Assembly: GCF_033807575.1 (NCBI RefSeq)
Contig: NC_084717.1
Location: forward strand, 11,843,692-11,907,691
Direction: 5' to 3'
DNA length: 64,000 nt
DNA from: Cydia pomonella
Lineage: Eukaryota; Arthropoda; Insecta; Lepidoptera; Tortricidae
Position 1 is the first letter of the stretch. The number at the start of each line of letters is the position of its first letter. Shown piece by piece: positions 1-12,210 of this stretch. The position numbers and the translations under genes are program-made. The notes beneath the pieces are model-generated. The model saw only the letters and a list, made by a program, of their open reading frames with translations, was not told where the DNA came from and made no database searches.

Positions 1-142
1 TAAACCAGTGATACACAGTAGTTTTTGATGGAGCTTCATCACCAAAAGTTGAAGTTAGTTGATCTATGCACTGTTGTTGCGTTAAACCACGCCGAAAATC
101 ATAATAAATCATAGCACGAATATTTTCACGAGTGAGTTCCAT
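1..142 (-). CDS. mariner transposase, N-terminal fragment cut by the window edge
   Basis: Reading the minus strand from an ATG at 142-140 gives 47 uninterrupted codons to the left edge. The translation has the segment RENIRAMIYYDFRRGLTQQQ followed by a stretch ending SKTTVYHWF. This is the N-terminal helix-turn-helix seen in mariner and SETMAR-like transposases, where it binds the inverted repeats. The catalytic DD34D part would lie to the left of the window, so I cannot tell whether the gene is intact. A second ATG further upstream (161-159) is in another frame and soon stops, so 142 is the better start. Family recognition is from memory of conserved motifs. Confidence 0.8.
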   Translation of the reverse strand, partial: MELTRENIRAMIYYDFRRGLTQQQCIDQLTSTFGDEAPSKTTVYHWF

Positions 143-309
143 TCTTGCAGCGAGATGACATTTAAAACCCGTCAAAAACAAAACACTAGCGTTAATAAGA
201 AAGAAAAAATATACCGGCCGTACTGGCAATAAATTTTACCATGGAGGTCAAATATACTATTTAAGAAGATTGTAATCCCGGTTTCCGGATATATAAATAG
301 CAGCCCTCA
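1..309 (-). mobile_element. mariner-like element, 5' end only
   Basis: The region upstream of the transposase fragment runs to a likely terminal repeat. The minus-strand sequence reads TGAGGGCTGCTATTTATATA just inside a TA dinucleotide at 310-311. The 5' untranslated stretch is about 167 bp, normal for mariners. The other terminus is outside the window, so the TIR cannot be confirmed by pairing. Confidence 0.6.
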
Positions 310-311
310 TA

Positions 312-2258
312 CATTTGCATTGCCAATTCAACTTACTCAAAAATACATTTAAATTTTCATATTAACAGTTAACTACGCTTTCTACATAACAGATCGTAAT
401 GTTCATATATCAAACACTAAGCTCAAGTGTGACGAGAAATTCAGAAGTTCGAAAACCGGTAAGGATGAGACGTGTATCGCTAGAGGTCACAATCACTGCC
501 TCTGATCCTAAATGAGTGGAAGTGAAAAACGCCTCAGACTAAGAAGGGAGTCAGTCGCGTGTGCATAATGTAGGGCCGAGAACCGGCGGCCTCCCCCACG
601 GCGCCGGCGTCAACGACCGCGAGTCAAGGACGCGCGCGACCGCTTAGGGCCTGGCCACACGACGCCATGACGCGGGTGTGTTGTGTTGCTGTAGGCACTA
701 GATACTAAAGCAACACAACAGCGAGACGTGAAAACAGGTTCAAACTGTCCAAGTTTATATTTATCTAATTTGAAGTTGCACGCGTCCACGCGTTTCAGCA
801 TTTCTAAAGTTTAGTTCTATGTAGGAAACATGGCTCTTGCAGTATCGATATTAAAGAACAACGTTTTAAGACTTGTTTTATGGTGGCGTTAGGTTTTTAT
901 TTAATTTTAATTCTTTGGTTAAAAAAATATTCTCGGTTGGTCTTTACGAAGCTTTTGATCCCTCTGATGAAACTCGAATTTAATAGCCTTTTTTTTCAAC
1001 CTGGATGTTTAGACACATGAATCAACAAATACTTATTTTATTGGTCTTCTTTTATTTTCTTTTTTTATGCTGGATCTATTCGCGCACAAAATATATTCAC
1101 GCAGGGTATTTGGTCAAACTTCACTACAGAGTACATCGTCGAACATTCTCAGATACCTCACTCACGTGCGTGAGGCTAACAATAGTTATTTGACACACTT
1201 CAGTCGAAGGGCTCGTTCAATTGAAGGCCAGGGGATGGTTTCAAAGCGGAAACGATAAAACGAGGTTTAGACTGCAAGAGAACAACAGATTAGGACGAGT
1301 GTTTGTGCACTGAAGTTGCGGAATGACTTATTGATTCAGTGACACCCTTCCGTCCATTCTGTTCCAGTTTAGTCGGTTACAGAGTCAAATATGGGTGCGT
1401 CGGGCTTACGGCCATTTCTCTGATAACTTATTGTGAACTGAATAAAGATAGTTTATTTTTCAAGTAGGCATATTACAATGCGCTTATGAACGTCAAAATA
1501 AAGATACGCCGGCTCTAACCCTACACCTCTGACCCGAGAAATTTTAAATTCCTCCTAAATTGTAGGAGGATATCCCAATATGGCATTGGCGAGAAACTCG
1601 GCGGGACACATTACATCTTATATCTAACATGCATTAAATAAAAAAATAATTTAAATTAATATAGAATTTAAAAAACCATAAAATAGCATACAGTAGGTAC
1701 TTTCTTATAGAAATTTGATGCACAAGATTGCTAATGCAGAACTTTATCATTGCCAATAAATGCGGTACCTATATCGGAAAATATATCTCGTTAGATCAAA
1801 TGCAACATGTGTTAATTATTAATAAACAGTTTCCTACTGTGGTTTTGTAACTACGAGTATGTACTCTAAAATATCTCAATAGTCTTAATTTTCCGAAAAT
1901 CTAACCATAAACACCATACACTACGACGGACACAAATTCTCAACTCCTCGTACCTACATTTAAATAAAATCAATAAGCAACAACAATGCTAATTAATGCG
2001 CAGAATGATTTCCATAGCGCATATAAATGAGGTAAACTGAATAGACGAAACGATAGACGGAAAACTAACACCCGGGCAGTGTCAATGACTGGATATCCTG
2101 TTTGTCTATTTATACATCGATGAGCGCACGGCGTAAGACGTTTTCATACAACTTGTCGTAGTTAACTTCTAACAGATGTTTCATTCAGTTATTTTATTCA
2201 TAAAGTAGTCGTTTATGATGTCTTTAAAAAAAATTAACGCAATATAATTTTGACCGAC
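312..2258. other. no gene seen; GC-rich patch at about 550-670
   Basis: AT-rich sequence with only short, unconvincing reading frames. The patch near 550-670 is rich in CpG and is followed by a small hairpin-like segment with TGTGTTGTGTTGCTG and its inverted copy at about 679-722. It could be regulatory or part of a MITE. Nothing in it is diagnostic. Confidence 0.3.
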
Positions 2259-2403
2259 TTCAAAATTTCTATCTGTGTGTTACTCCTTCACGCTTAAACC
2301 GCTGGACCGATTTAGATAAAATTTGGTATGGAGATAGTTTGAGACTTTATCAATAATCATCACCATTCCACGCAGACGAAAGCGCGGGCAGAAGCTAGTG
2401 AAA
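2259..2403 (+). repeat. dispersed insect repeat (CACGCTTAAACCGCTGGACC type)
   Basis: The block contains ACTCCTTCACGCTTAAACCG, then GACCGATTTAGATAAAATTT, and ends with GCGGGCAGAAGCTAGT. I recognise this combination as a very common dispersed repeat in lepidopteran and other insect genomes. It has no coding potential. A middle portion present in many copies appears shortened here. Confidence 0.7.
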
Positions 2404-2662
2404 ATGTATGGTAAGATTGGTAAGACTATTGAATTGAAATGAGGTGCCGCATTTGCTAAGCGTCTAATTATTTCGATGAATGAACGACCAGTTTTTAGTT
2501 ATTACCTACGGCTATTTACTACGACATATCCATATTACCAAGTAGACAGGTTCTCTGTATTAGCATATAATTAAATAACTACCGAATTCACAGAAACTAC
2601 GTAACTGCGACCAACTTCCATAAAACTACGAATAATAACAAGTCGTAGGTTTTTATGTTTAT

Positions 2663-2722
2663 ATAAAATAACAATTTAAATTTGACAAATAAGCTATCGT
2701 CAAATTTAATTTGTTATTTTAT
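2663..2722. other. 24-bp stem hairpin
   Basis: The arms 2663-2686 and 2699-2722 are reverse complements with one mismatch, separated by a 12-base loop. The stem is almost pure A/T. It could be a very short MITE relic or a transcribed hairpin. Nothing favours a miRNA beyond the fold. Confidence 0.5.
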
Positions 2723-2757
2723 AGCCAGCAGGTGACTTTAAGGCATTTCTTTAACTA

Positions 2758-3006
2758 AGCCCGTCACTGACGGAGCGATATTAATATACTGTAAGATACC
2801 GAAATATATCTTATAGTCTAACTAAGCACCACACACAACGATACCAAAATATATATCGCTGTCTGTCTAGCACCTACATTGTGAGAGAGACGAAATATAT
2901 CAAAATATATCGTAATATACCGAGCTATATATAACAAGGATGCCTTGATATAAGATATATCTTTGATATATCTTTTGGTATATTATCGCTCCGCCTGTGA
3001 CGGGCT
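2758..3006. mobile_element. TA-flanked MITE, AGCCCGTCA family
   Basis: The termini are inverted: AGCCCGTCACTGACGGAGCG at the left and, on the other strand, AGCCCGTCACAGGCGGAGCG at the right. Both are bounded by TA. The interior is built of repeated AT-rich motifs of the ATATATC type (about 2800-2970). At 249 bp with no ORF it is non-autonomous. The TA duplication suggests Tc1/mariner mobilisation. Confidence 0.75.
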
Positions 3007-3529
3007 TAAAAGGTTTTTACACAAATAACTTATTTTATGCTAGGCAACCCCAGTTGACGGCGATAAGAAAAGTGCTACAAAGGATGCCATTGACAATTTC
3101 ATGTAATTGATTTAAAAAAATCCGATTAATCGTTTACGATTGACAAGAAAAAAATTACAAGCTTTTATTTAACTTGTAATGTTTGTTCGGGTGAAATCTT
3201 AAACTTCACATTCCCTACATATATAAGTTGGGTGACAACGCAATATTGTGGTACCATCATCGAGCTGATCTGATGATGGACACAGTAAGTGGCAGTAGGA
3301 ACTCTGTGATAAAACAACGCAACCTATGTTTGGGTTTGTAAGAATTGTATCAAAATAAAAATAAAAACTTAATCCACCCTAAAAAACGGGCAAACAACTT
3401 CTTAATTTAATTAATCAAATCGATTGTTAAAAATGTAACGTCACATTGAAAAACCCGATCGACCGTCTCGAGGCCGCATAAGTTAAACTAAAAGCAAAGT
3501 ACATATTAGTCCGTACGATATTAATTTTA

Positions 3530-5377
3530 GCACAATCGGATTAGGACCAACCTCTAAATCTCCGGAACAGTCATAAAATTTGGTATGTATATAAATTAAA
3601 GGCCCCTTTTTCATGCCCACACCATTTGACATTTGGGGACCACGAGGAATCGCAGCCATCTTGGAAAATGTGTACCATCCCGGAGAAATTTGCGTTTTAC
3701 TCTAAATCTACATTCTTTATGAAAATATAGTGTAGAAAATATTAGATGGCTTCATTTTAGGGACATAGTGCTGGCGTTATAAACATTTATTGTGTGAAAT
3801 TTAATAAGTTTTCAACTTCGCCTTACACAATATTCATATTAAATCCATAGCTACAGAGAAAAAAGAAAAAACAAATAAGTCGCATACTTTTTCCTATGCC
3901 GTCTGATCCCCATGGTCCCCGAAGATCAAATTTTAAGACACGCAAACCGGGATCCAAGAAATTATAGGTGTGAAATTTTATTACTGTCACTATTTTTTGA
4001 ATCCCATTTAAGTTAAGACCTAAAATACGTTTTTGATTTGATTTAGCCCTTTTTAAAAAAAAAAATGTTTAAGATCTGTTTGTGGATTACCCTCAATGGA
4101 AACCTGTAAACCACTATTCATTAGGCTCAACATACTAACCTTGCCATGTCTATACATTTTGAAACTGCGGTTTACATTAAAAACAACATGCATCAATTTT
4201 CAACGTTTAAGAGTGCTCGCAGATGCGAAAAAATTTACATCCAATTCGTGAATTCGGCTTTGCTTACAAAAAGTATTTTTGGGATGGCACCAAAAATATA
4301 CAATAAGTTGCCAAAAATATTATTATAATAGATAATTTAATTTAATTTAAGAAATGCTTGTATAGATTTTTGGTACAGAAAGCATACTATTCGATAATGG
4401 AATATTTACTGGACATATTTTGAATTTAAGTTAATTTAGTTTAGTTTTAAGTACACTCTTATTATTATTTGACATTTAACATATTATTTTCGTTTGACAT
4501 TATGTTACAATTAATGCATGCTCCATCTCTTCTTGAATTTAGAATTTGTATGCCAAATGGCAAAACATAGTGAAACATAAATTATAGTATAAGAGCTATA
4601 TTTAACCTATGTTTACAAGTAAATATATTTTGATTTTGATTTTTTCTTTCGTTAATTTTAGTAACTTTGTATTGCATAGCACTTGTGCACTAATTGTGGA
4701 TCTACTGATGTCTATTTTATTGAAATTCGCTCAATAGTTTAGGCGCTAGATGAAAAAATATGATTTAATATCCGGAGTCCTCTCAAGCCGGCTGTATTGA
4801 TTTTTCTTTAAAAGAATAAGTAAAATTGGTTGTGAAGGGCAAGAGGAATCTACCGATACGTCATTTGAAAAAATTGGTCCAGAATCCTAAGCTACAGGCT
4901 GTACTGAATCATCAGTACTTAAACCCATAACCCTACTTTCTGGTTAAGTCGCAGTCAAGTAAAATTTTGCTATTGGGGTAGATCATGTACAAATGTATAG
5001 TTAAAAGTGAAATTCACATGCTTCCACTTTTCCTATTAAGAGAATATCCCCTGAAATGGTATAAACGCTAAATCTGGGTTCAGCAAGTATTTATATATCA
5101 AGATGTATTTTTTTCGCAAAGATGTCTAGGACTTTTTTGTGTAGAATTTAATAAGCTTGAATGTTGCCTTACACGATGTTTTCATAAATAATGTAGATTT
5201 AGAGTCAAACGCGAATTTCTCCTGGATGGTACACATTTTCCAAGATGGCTGCGATTCCTTGAGGTCCCCAAATGTCAAATGGTGTGGGTATGAAAAAGGG
5301 GCCTTTAATTTATATACATACCAAATTTCATGACTATTACAGAGATTTCGAGGTTGGTCCTAATCCAATTATTGTGC
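3530..5377. mobile_element. non-autonomous DNA element with ~205-bp TIRs
   Basis: About 205 bp at 3530-3735 reappears inverted at 5170-5377 with roughly 90% match by eye, and both ends abut TA. Shared landmarks include GGATTAGGACCAACCTC, AATTAAAGGCCCCTTTTTCAT and GCAGCCATCTTGGAAAATGT. No transposase frame is present. Sub-internal copies of ATTTAATAAG...TTACACAAT also occur near both arms. A LINE 3' fragment sits inside at about 4060-4645, so the element predates that insertion. Confidence 0.8.
4060..4645 (+). mobile_element. 5'-truncated LINE fragment (3' end)
   Basis: A 60-codon frame at 4146-4328 ends with FGMAPKIYNKLPKILL. This matches the C-terminal tail style of jockey/CR1-group ORF2 proteins (usually RGP-x-YN-LP). 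About 300 bp of AT-rich 3' UTR follows and ends in the reiterated tail TTTTGATTTTGATTTTT at 4629-4645. Such simple-repeat tails are typical of LINE 3' ends. The 5' boundary is approximate, and the fragment lies inside the TIR element at 3530-5377. Confidence 0.55.
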
Positions 5378-5509
5378 TATTTGTAATTTTTTTAACAGCG
5401 AAGTTAAATATATAATTGCGGCAAACAAAATTTTATTACCGCTAACACTAGATAAATATTTTCTTAGATATAATATTTCCAGCTATATTTACTCTGCGTC
5501 TGTATAATG

Positions 5510-5942
5510 CAAGTTGGAACCCGACCGCAGACGACAACTGCAGACGTTAACGTCGCAGCGTCATCTCGTTATGTTATACTAGTAATTTCGACCCCGACTG
5601 CAAAACGGCAGCGCCGTATGCGGTCGGGCGGCACGTCGCTGACTTCTGGCCCAATTCGAACTATGCTTATAAGATGTCACAGCGATACGATACCGATCTG
5701 TCAGTGTCAAGTGACATTTCTTTGCATTGTTCGAATTGAAATGAGTGAATGAATGAAATGCGTTTCTTTGCCTAACATTATGTACAGATAAGATGGTAGA
5801 GTCAATACTATTATGTCTAATGTTATGTATGTTGTGTGTGTGGGGGCCGTTTGAGTCGATGGCTTCGAATGGTATTTCATAGTAATACACAGTAACCAGT
5901 CGTGTCGCCGAGACATGTCGTCTGCGGTCGGGTTCAAACTTG
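5510..5942. mobile_element. inverted-repeat element, GAACCCGACCGCAGACGACA ends
   Basis: GAACCCGACCGCAGACGACA near 5517-5536 is matched by its inverted copy near 5915-5936. The interior has weakly open frames on both strands, none recognisable. The flanking CAAGTT and AACTTG extend the palindrome rather than forming a direct duplication, so the TSD is unresolved. Confidence 0.65.
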
Positions 5943-6004
5943 TACCTTTAGAGAGCTGGTCCGAAAGTTGTAGCTGCTCCGGCTCCACTCATGCGATTTG
6001 AATA

Positions 6005-6192
6005 CAGTAGAATTCATTTATAACGACGTCGCTTATAACGACTAACCGTTTTTAGCGTCGATATTATTTACTCAAGTTCGGTTTAATACATAATTACATA
6101 CATATGTAAATAGTATCCGTTTTATACGTCATCCGGTTAGTACGACATAATATCGCCGGTCCCTTGAAGGTCGTTATATCCGGATTCTACTG
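6005..6192. mobile_element. pogo-like MITE
   Basis: This 188-bp element runs from CAGTAGAATTCATTTATAAC to an inverted end reading GTTATATCCGGATTCTACTG, with TA on both sides. CAGTAGAA...TTCTACTG ends with CGTTATAA subterminal motifs are characteristic of pogo/Tigger-type elements. It is inserted in the left part of the element at 5951-8863. Confidence 0.8.
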
Positions 6193-7075
6193 TAATATGT
6201 GGCCGTCCATGCCTAAAGGGTCCTTATGGCAGGTATTGAGTTAAGTATAGATCCTAAATCTACGTTAAACGAGCTATCATATACTAAAAGAATCATGACC
6301 CTAAGTCATATTAAAAAAAAAAAAAACACATGTTACAAGTGCACTTTTGAGAAATCGTTAAAAGAAGTTTGAAACTAATTTTAAGTATGTTCCCATTGGA
6401 AGTTACATAGATGATGATTGATTATGTATGTCAAGGTGTTATTCTTTAAAATTAAGTTATGTTTTATTTAATTTGACATCCAGGTCGTGAAAAATCTGCC
6501 TTTAATTTGAGCAAGTCGCTTATAAGAACGAAATTAAGAAAAAAAAACAACTTTCGGACTGTTCTTTAATATGTTGCAGTTTGAACCATAGTATATATTT
6601 GGATATATTGGAATTCACATCTTATGATATAAATAAAACCACAATTTTTTTTTTTTAATTAAAATGTCATAATGATTTTATTTTTCAGCTTCCTCTATAA
6701 CAATAACAACTTTTGTACAGTGACTTCTAAATTATATTTAATCAGTCTATGGAAGTATCACAAAAGCGTTATTATTATTCTACAAGTTTTATTTTTCTAT
6801 TTATAAACGATTTGAGTTACATAAAAATCACAAATTCACTCCCATACATTTGGGAAAAGGGTCCTTATGACCAATCACAGGCAAAGATTATTGATAATTA
6901 CAGTAAAGCACTATTTATTTACTAATCTTGTATTAAAACATAATACCGAAGAAAAAGTGTTTCATAAATACTCAAAATCTTAATAAATACGAATTATATT
7001 CAAATGATCATACGAGTAATTTTCATAAACGTTGCTAAATTATTCACACAGTACTGAGTTATCCCGGAAGCGAAC

Positions 7076-7479
7076 TAGTGTCCGACTGAAGGTTCGGTTT
7101 CGGCTAAAAAATAATGTTTCGGCCGTAGTTTCCGTTTCGGCCAATGAGCCGAAACTTACGAAATGGTACTCGTTAGTACGAAGTACCATTTCGTAAGTTC
7201 AGTACTGTGTGAAACTAAACTATGTGACAAGGACAAAAGTTAGAGAGCAACTAGGACAACAAAATTAATATATTGATTTATGGTTACAGTAATTAAGAAT
7301 ACACAATTCCCCTAATGAACGCGTAGCGTAGCGCTAGACGTAGTCTTAATATATATATATAAAAGCGGTCTTATGAGATTTTCTCAACAATTTTAACAAG
7401 CCTACAAAAGTTTCCGCCGAAACTAAGCCAAAGCCGAACCTTCGGTTTCGGCAAAAAAACATGTTTCGGTCGGAAACTA
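7076..7479. mobile_element. hAT-type MITE, 404 bp
   Basis: The ends read TAGTGTCCGACTGAAGG (left) and, inverted, TAGTTTCCGACCGAA (right). The flanks are AAGCGAAC (7068-7075) and AAGTGAAC (7480-7487), an 8-bp target duplication with one later change. The interior carries many imbricated CGAAAC/GTTTCGG motifs and a palindrome ACTTACGAAATGGTAC...GTACCATTTCGTAAGT. The 8-bp TSD and clustered subterminal motifs fit hAT elements. Confidence 0.8.
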
Positions 7480-8863
7480 AAGTGAACACATTTTCACCAC
7501 CGATCAGTAACCACTAAGGGGCTAGTCATGAATTACGTAAAAACAATGCGTGCGGCGAGCGAATTGTCGCGTGTAAGAGAGAGATGGTGATAGCGGCGGT
7601 AAATGACAAAGGAAGAACGGCTACGTTTTGCCACGCCGCAGCCAAGTGAGACATAAGCGAAAATTTTTGTACCTACCCGTAAAATAAAGTATACCTATGT
7701 ATATAAATTAAACATGCTTATAAAAATAGTTGTATATTCAAAACTTGCATTTCATTAATTTCAGTGGTTATACACTTTTGTTTGTGTTTGTCATTCATTC
7801 ATCGTTACTTCTGTTTCTACTACTACTAATTTCCTCAAAGGTTAACTGGAAGAGATCCCATACAGGGATAAATTCGCCTTTGTTGTATTTAATTTACTCT
7901 GTAACTGTGTTTTTCGTGTTTTCATTTCTATGTACAATAAAGTATGTACATACATACAGTTACAACTACATTTTATTAAACAATTTTTATCGACTGTTTC
8001 ATCATTTTTGTATATGGTCTGCCATAAGGATCCTTTTCTACTAAACTTTGAATCCAATTTTAATATAGAAATACTCAACGTACACTAGTAAAACCGAGCT
8101 ACAAATACACGTCTATCTGTATATTTTACTATTTTGCATACAACAAGAAAACGATAATTTTGAAGCATTTTACAAAAACGTCAATATCTCCGTAACTAGA
8201 AACTGACATAAGGACCCTTTTCTTACGGACGGTCACATATTTATACTATTGTGAATCATCTCTCAGTACTTATTGAGATGGTCTAATTTTTTTTTTAAGA
8301 AAACGTTTTTTTTTTACTTCGACGTATCAAAGTCTAGTCAACAGTAATGGAGTTCTAAAGACGCCATGTCATTATATAAACAGTATTTGTTAAAAACAAA
8401 AAAAAAAATAAGTGCTGGTAATTGCGAATCAGGACTTTTTTTTCGTCTATAACTAAACACTATATTTATGGTTTAATAGGTGTCGACATTAAGACATTTC
8501 ATTAAAAGAAGATATTTCAGATATTAAAAAAATGTGAGAAATTTTAGATATTATAAAAATGTATAAACATGGGAACTAACAGAAGGGACAAAGTAATAAT
8601 AAAGATCATGGATTTTTTTTTTAAATTGAAATACGAAAGTCGATTAGTTGTGAGAAAAATTTGCTTTTTCTTTCTAAGTAATTTTTAATCCATACAAATC
8701 AGCTTTCAGTAAAAAATATGTAATAAAAAACTATTCCCATTAGTCTGAAGGTTTTTCATGGCGTGGCGATAATTGGGATTGAGATATCCCTTACAATGGT
8801 ATAAATATTCATATCGCATGAATACCTAAAGCCGGAGCAGCAACAACTTTCGGACAAGCCCTC

Positions 8864-11212
8864 GTACGAAACGTAGGGACCTTAGTTTTTCTACTAGACT
8901 ACATCTTTCGGACGCTATTTACATCTACACATTTCTGAAGAAGAAGAAAAACCCGCGGTCAGGCAAATTTGTATATAATTTAAAAAGGGGAATGTTTCCC
9001 AAATGTTTCTTTTCGTTATAGAGGAAATACTAATTGCGGCAACAAGGGAAAGTAATAAGGTTTTTTATAAGTCACGCGAGCTCACACTTGGTGTGACAAG
9101 TGAAGGCAATTTGGGTCGGAGGCAAGTGTTTGTCCAGCGAGAGAACTGGGGCTCTAAGGGCCCACGCGCACTTAGCCTTTTGTTGGAGAAAATCATTGTG
9201 ACAATTGTATTTTCGTGGCTTCGTTATCATCGCAGCTTGTAGGGTTTGGATAGTAATACACTACAATAATGACGTTATTCCTTGTTTCAATGTATGTACT
9301 TATATGTAAAAATATCTTATAATGTTACTTATAAATAAATTTTTGTGATTTGCAATCAAGGCTCCAAACTTGTCATAGCCAATCAATAGTTGAATAAATT
9401 TAACATTTTACACCCGATTATTCTTTAATTTTGCTGACCACTTCATTGTGCCTACCCATGGCCACTTTGTAACCTTACATAGCGTTGCAAAGCCAACGGT
9501 GATTGTCGTTTCAAAATAATTGCAACAAGCATTACTATAATACAAGGTTCGCGATGACCACATATAAACAGCGATATAATTATGCAACAATCACCGTACA
9601 TAACAATTCATCGGGCATCCCATTAGCCTGTACCAAACCGAGCCGGGGTGTTATTATTTACAATCGTTTGCCGAGCGCAACGCGCAATTCATGTGTTTTT
9701 TTTTTTCTTGAGGGTCGAATGACATGTGAGATCAACAACCAATAGTTATAGTAGAAATTAAAAGATTTTCTTCGTTAATAATGATCGATGGCGGCTCAAG
9801 TCGCCATGTAAGTTCACACCTGTACTTAAGTATCACTCCCACAAATAAGCAATGGAGAAATTTTGTACCAATCTTCAAATGGTTGTTTAATAATATTATT
9901 CAATTTCTAGTAGTATTTTATATGTTGATGCAAAGAGCATACATATTACTTAAATATCAGAAATTTAACTGAAAAAACCTATTTAATAGGAGAAAATGTC
10001 AAGAGAGTTGTATGAAATTCGGACAAGCAGATCAACTTAACGCCCGCAAAAAATTGGACCCGTCAAAACGAATAATTTGAGTCCAATCTTGAGAGGTCTA
10101 CTAGCCACCGAAGAGTTCCAGTATCCATCTACTAAATTGTCATCTAAATGATAAAAACTCGAAAAGTTATAATATTAGCAGGATTTAATCTATAGATTAG
10201 GCTACAATTAAATTGGTTCAGCTGCGTTTATAAAGCGTTTGGAATACAAAGCTTGTCCTCGGAATCGTAAACAACGCGACACATTGCACTTACACGCCGT
10301 AAACCCAGTAAGCTCGAAGTCGATGCACCTGGCGTCACCATGCATAATTAAGATGCATCCATAAAAGTGGGCTGATATTTCGAGATGTCGTGTTACTCTT
10401 GTTCCTACGTATAAGGTTATCACTTATCAAATAGTATTTTATAAAATCGATAGTCAAACTAAGTGTGTAAGCTTATTTATTCATTATAGTATTCATAGCG
10501 GCTGAAAAAGTCTAGACAAATGAGCGAAGATTTTATTAGGAAAATATGCAGACTGAAGAGCCGTAATCGAGTAAAAAAAAAGCGATGGGTGTGAAACGAA
10601 ACTTTTAATGACGCGAAACCCTGTCAAAAAATGCTATTTTTGGCATATGGATAACCGTTATCTAATACCGATGTCTTTCTGGGTTGCAGTATTTTTTTTT
10701 TACTTTTCCGTTTTAATTACAAAACTGGGTATGCTGTCTGCTATACGGCCATTTGGGCACCTAAATTTTCAAAGGATACTTAACGTTATTATGTTTACTT
10801 AAGATCTAATCTTCAATAAAAAAAACTGCTGAGGGAAGGCCCACTAACGAGGGCCATTCGCTTTATCAATAAACTTGCGTTGAAGTTGGACATATTTACG
10901 TGCTCTATGAATGATCTCACAAAGGCTGCAATGTTAACATTAGGTTAAGTTTATAATTATATTGTCAATAACTCTGATTATTGGTTTGTCGCTTATCTAT
11001 CGCATTAGGCCAAACTTGTAAGGATAGATTTAAGTTTTATTAATAAAAAAATAATAATCATACATTTTGAGATGTGGCCATAGCGCTATAATGAAACTAT
11101 ACCTAAAACGCAGGTGTAGCTATGCTAAGCGTCACCTAACTATAGCTACATGTTTCAGCGTGTAAATAATGTCACAATGGTAAACTTATGGAATCGCTTC
11201 TAAATGTTTGTA
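8864..11212. other. no recognisable gene or repeat
   Basis: About 2.3 kb of AT-rich sequence with only short frames. The longest, 79 codons at 9003-9242, has no recognisable motif. I see no RNA gene. Confidence 0.4.
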
Positions 11213-11325
11213 ACTGACAGTTCACACGCATGTGACACCTAAGGGGTTGCAGGCGTCCATAGGTTGCGGTGACCGCTTTCCATGAGACCAGCCATATGCC
11301 TCTTTACCACCAATGTGGTAAAAAG
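11213..11325 (+). repeat. dispersed lepidopteran repeat, copy 1
   Basis: Landmarks are CGCATGTGACACCT, TTGCAGGCGTCCATAGGTTG and CGGTGACCGCTTTCCAT. They match in order the block at 55295-55410 (CGCATGTAATATACCTC, CATAGGCTACGGTGATTG, TTACCATCAGGC). I recognise this as a common short interspersed sequence of Lepidoptera, probably SINE-like or a LINE 3' UTR derivative. Confidence 0.65.
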
Positions 11326-11834
11326 AAAATAAATCGTAGTAGTGAGCTTCTCGCCGTCGCCTGGAATCAGTTGAAGAGGAAGGTACGTCGGAGTATAAAC
11401 TTGGAAGAGGATTCACAATATATATCACGTCACTCTCAGATAGTAACTAAACTACGAGCGATAGTGCAGTTCCTTGTTGCTTTTAAGAGTTAACGCACCA
11501 AAAGTCAATTAAATGGTATCGTCTTGGCTCGTCTCAATCTTTTTTTGTCAAGTTCTTAAATTCGTCCCGTTCTCCTTTCGTCACCCATTCTTTATTCGTC
11601 ACTTTCGTGAGTCGTCCATATCATCTTTGGTAATCTTTGTTGTTTGTCTATTTCTTATTCCGGGTCATTTCGGTATTCGTCAACATCTTCTGGGCATGTT
11701 CGATGTTAGTCTATGTTGTTTTTAGACTCACTCGTTATTTGTCCTGTCGTTTTTGGTATTATTCTAAGTTGGTATTTTTCTTATTTCGCCTCTTTTGGAA
11801 TTTATATATTTCTTTGTTGGACACATTCTCTATA

Positions 11835-11997
11835 AGAGTCAGACCAAGCTAAGTTAGCAACGATTTTGATAGCCCAGCCTGTGCAAGTGTTAAGTAAACG
11901 TCATATTTAATTTCATAGAAGTTTGACATTTAAAATAACACTTCATAGCACTGTCTGGGCTGTCAAAATTGCTGTCAACTTATCTTGGTCGGACTCT
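11835..11997. mobile_element. palindromic lepidopteran MITE, 163 bp
   Basis: AGAGTCAGACCAAGCTAAGT at the left is mirrored by ACTTATCTTGGTCGGACTCT at the right. Inside, GATAGCCCAGCCTG pairs with CTGTCTGGGCTGTC and AAGTGTTA with TAACACTT, so the whole unit folds into one long hairpin. I recognise this family as abundant in Lepidoptera. It lies inside the element at 11515-13465. Confidence 0.85.
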
Positions 11998-12210
11998 AAT
12001 CTCGTTCGATATGCATCAGGAAATGAAGACATGACGTTTCTTGTTTATGGCTCCCTACATTACCTTTTGCTCTAGGCTAGGAAAAGACAAACAAAAAATA
12101 TGACCAAAGATGACAAAGACCAGTGAAAGTGACGAATGAGATTAATTAAGAACTTGTCAAAAACCGAATAGGACCAACAACGAATTTACGAATAACGATT
12201 GAGTCTGAAA

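Larger units (their letters stand above)
5951..8863. mobile_element. candidate 2.9-kb DNA element with inverted ends
   Basis: The end motif GGTCCGAAAGTTGTAGCTGC at about 5959 is matched in inverse orientation at about 8833-8855, with flanking TCGCATGA also shared. Inside, the motif AAAGGGTCCTTATG occurs twice forward (about 6219, 6855) and, with small changes, twice reversed (about 8026, 8206). Next to the outermost pair a GGCCGTCC/GGACGGTC match extends the symmetry. This looks like subterminal transposase-binding repeats. The arms have unequal internal lengths, so the structure is rearranged or composite. No transposase is seen. Confidence 0.5.
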
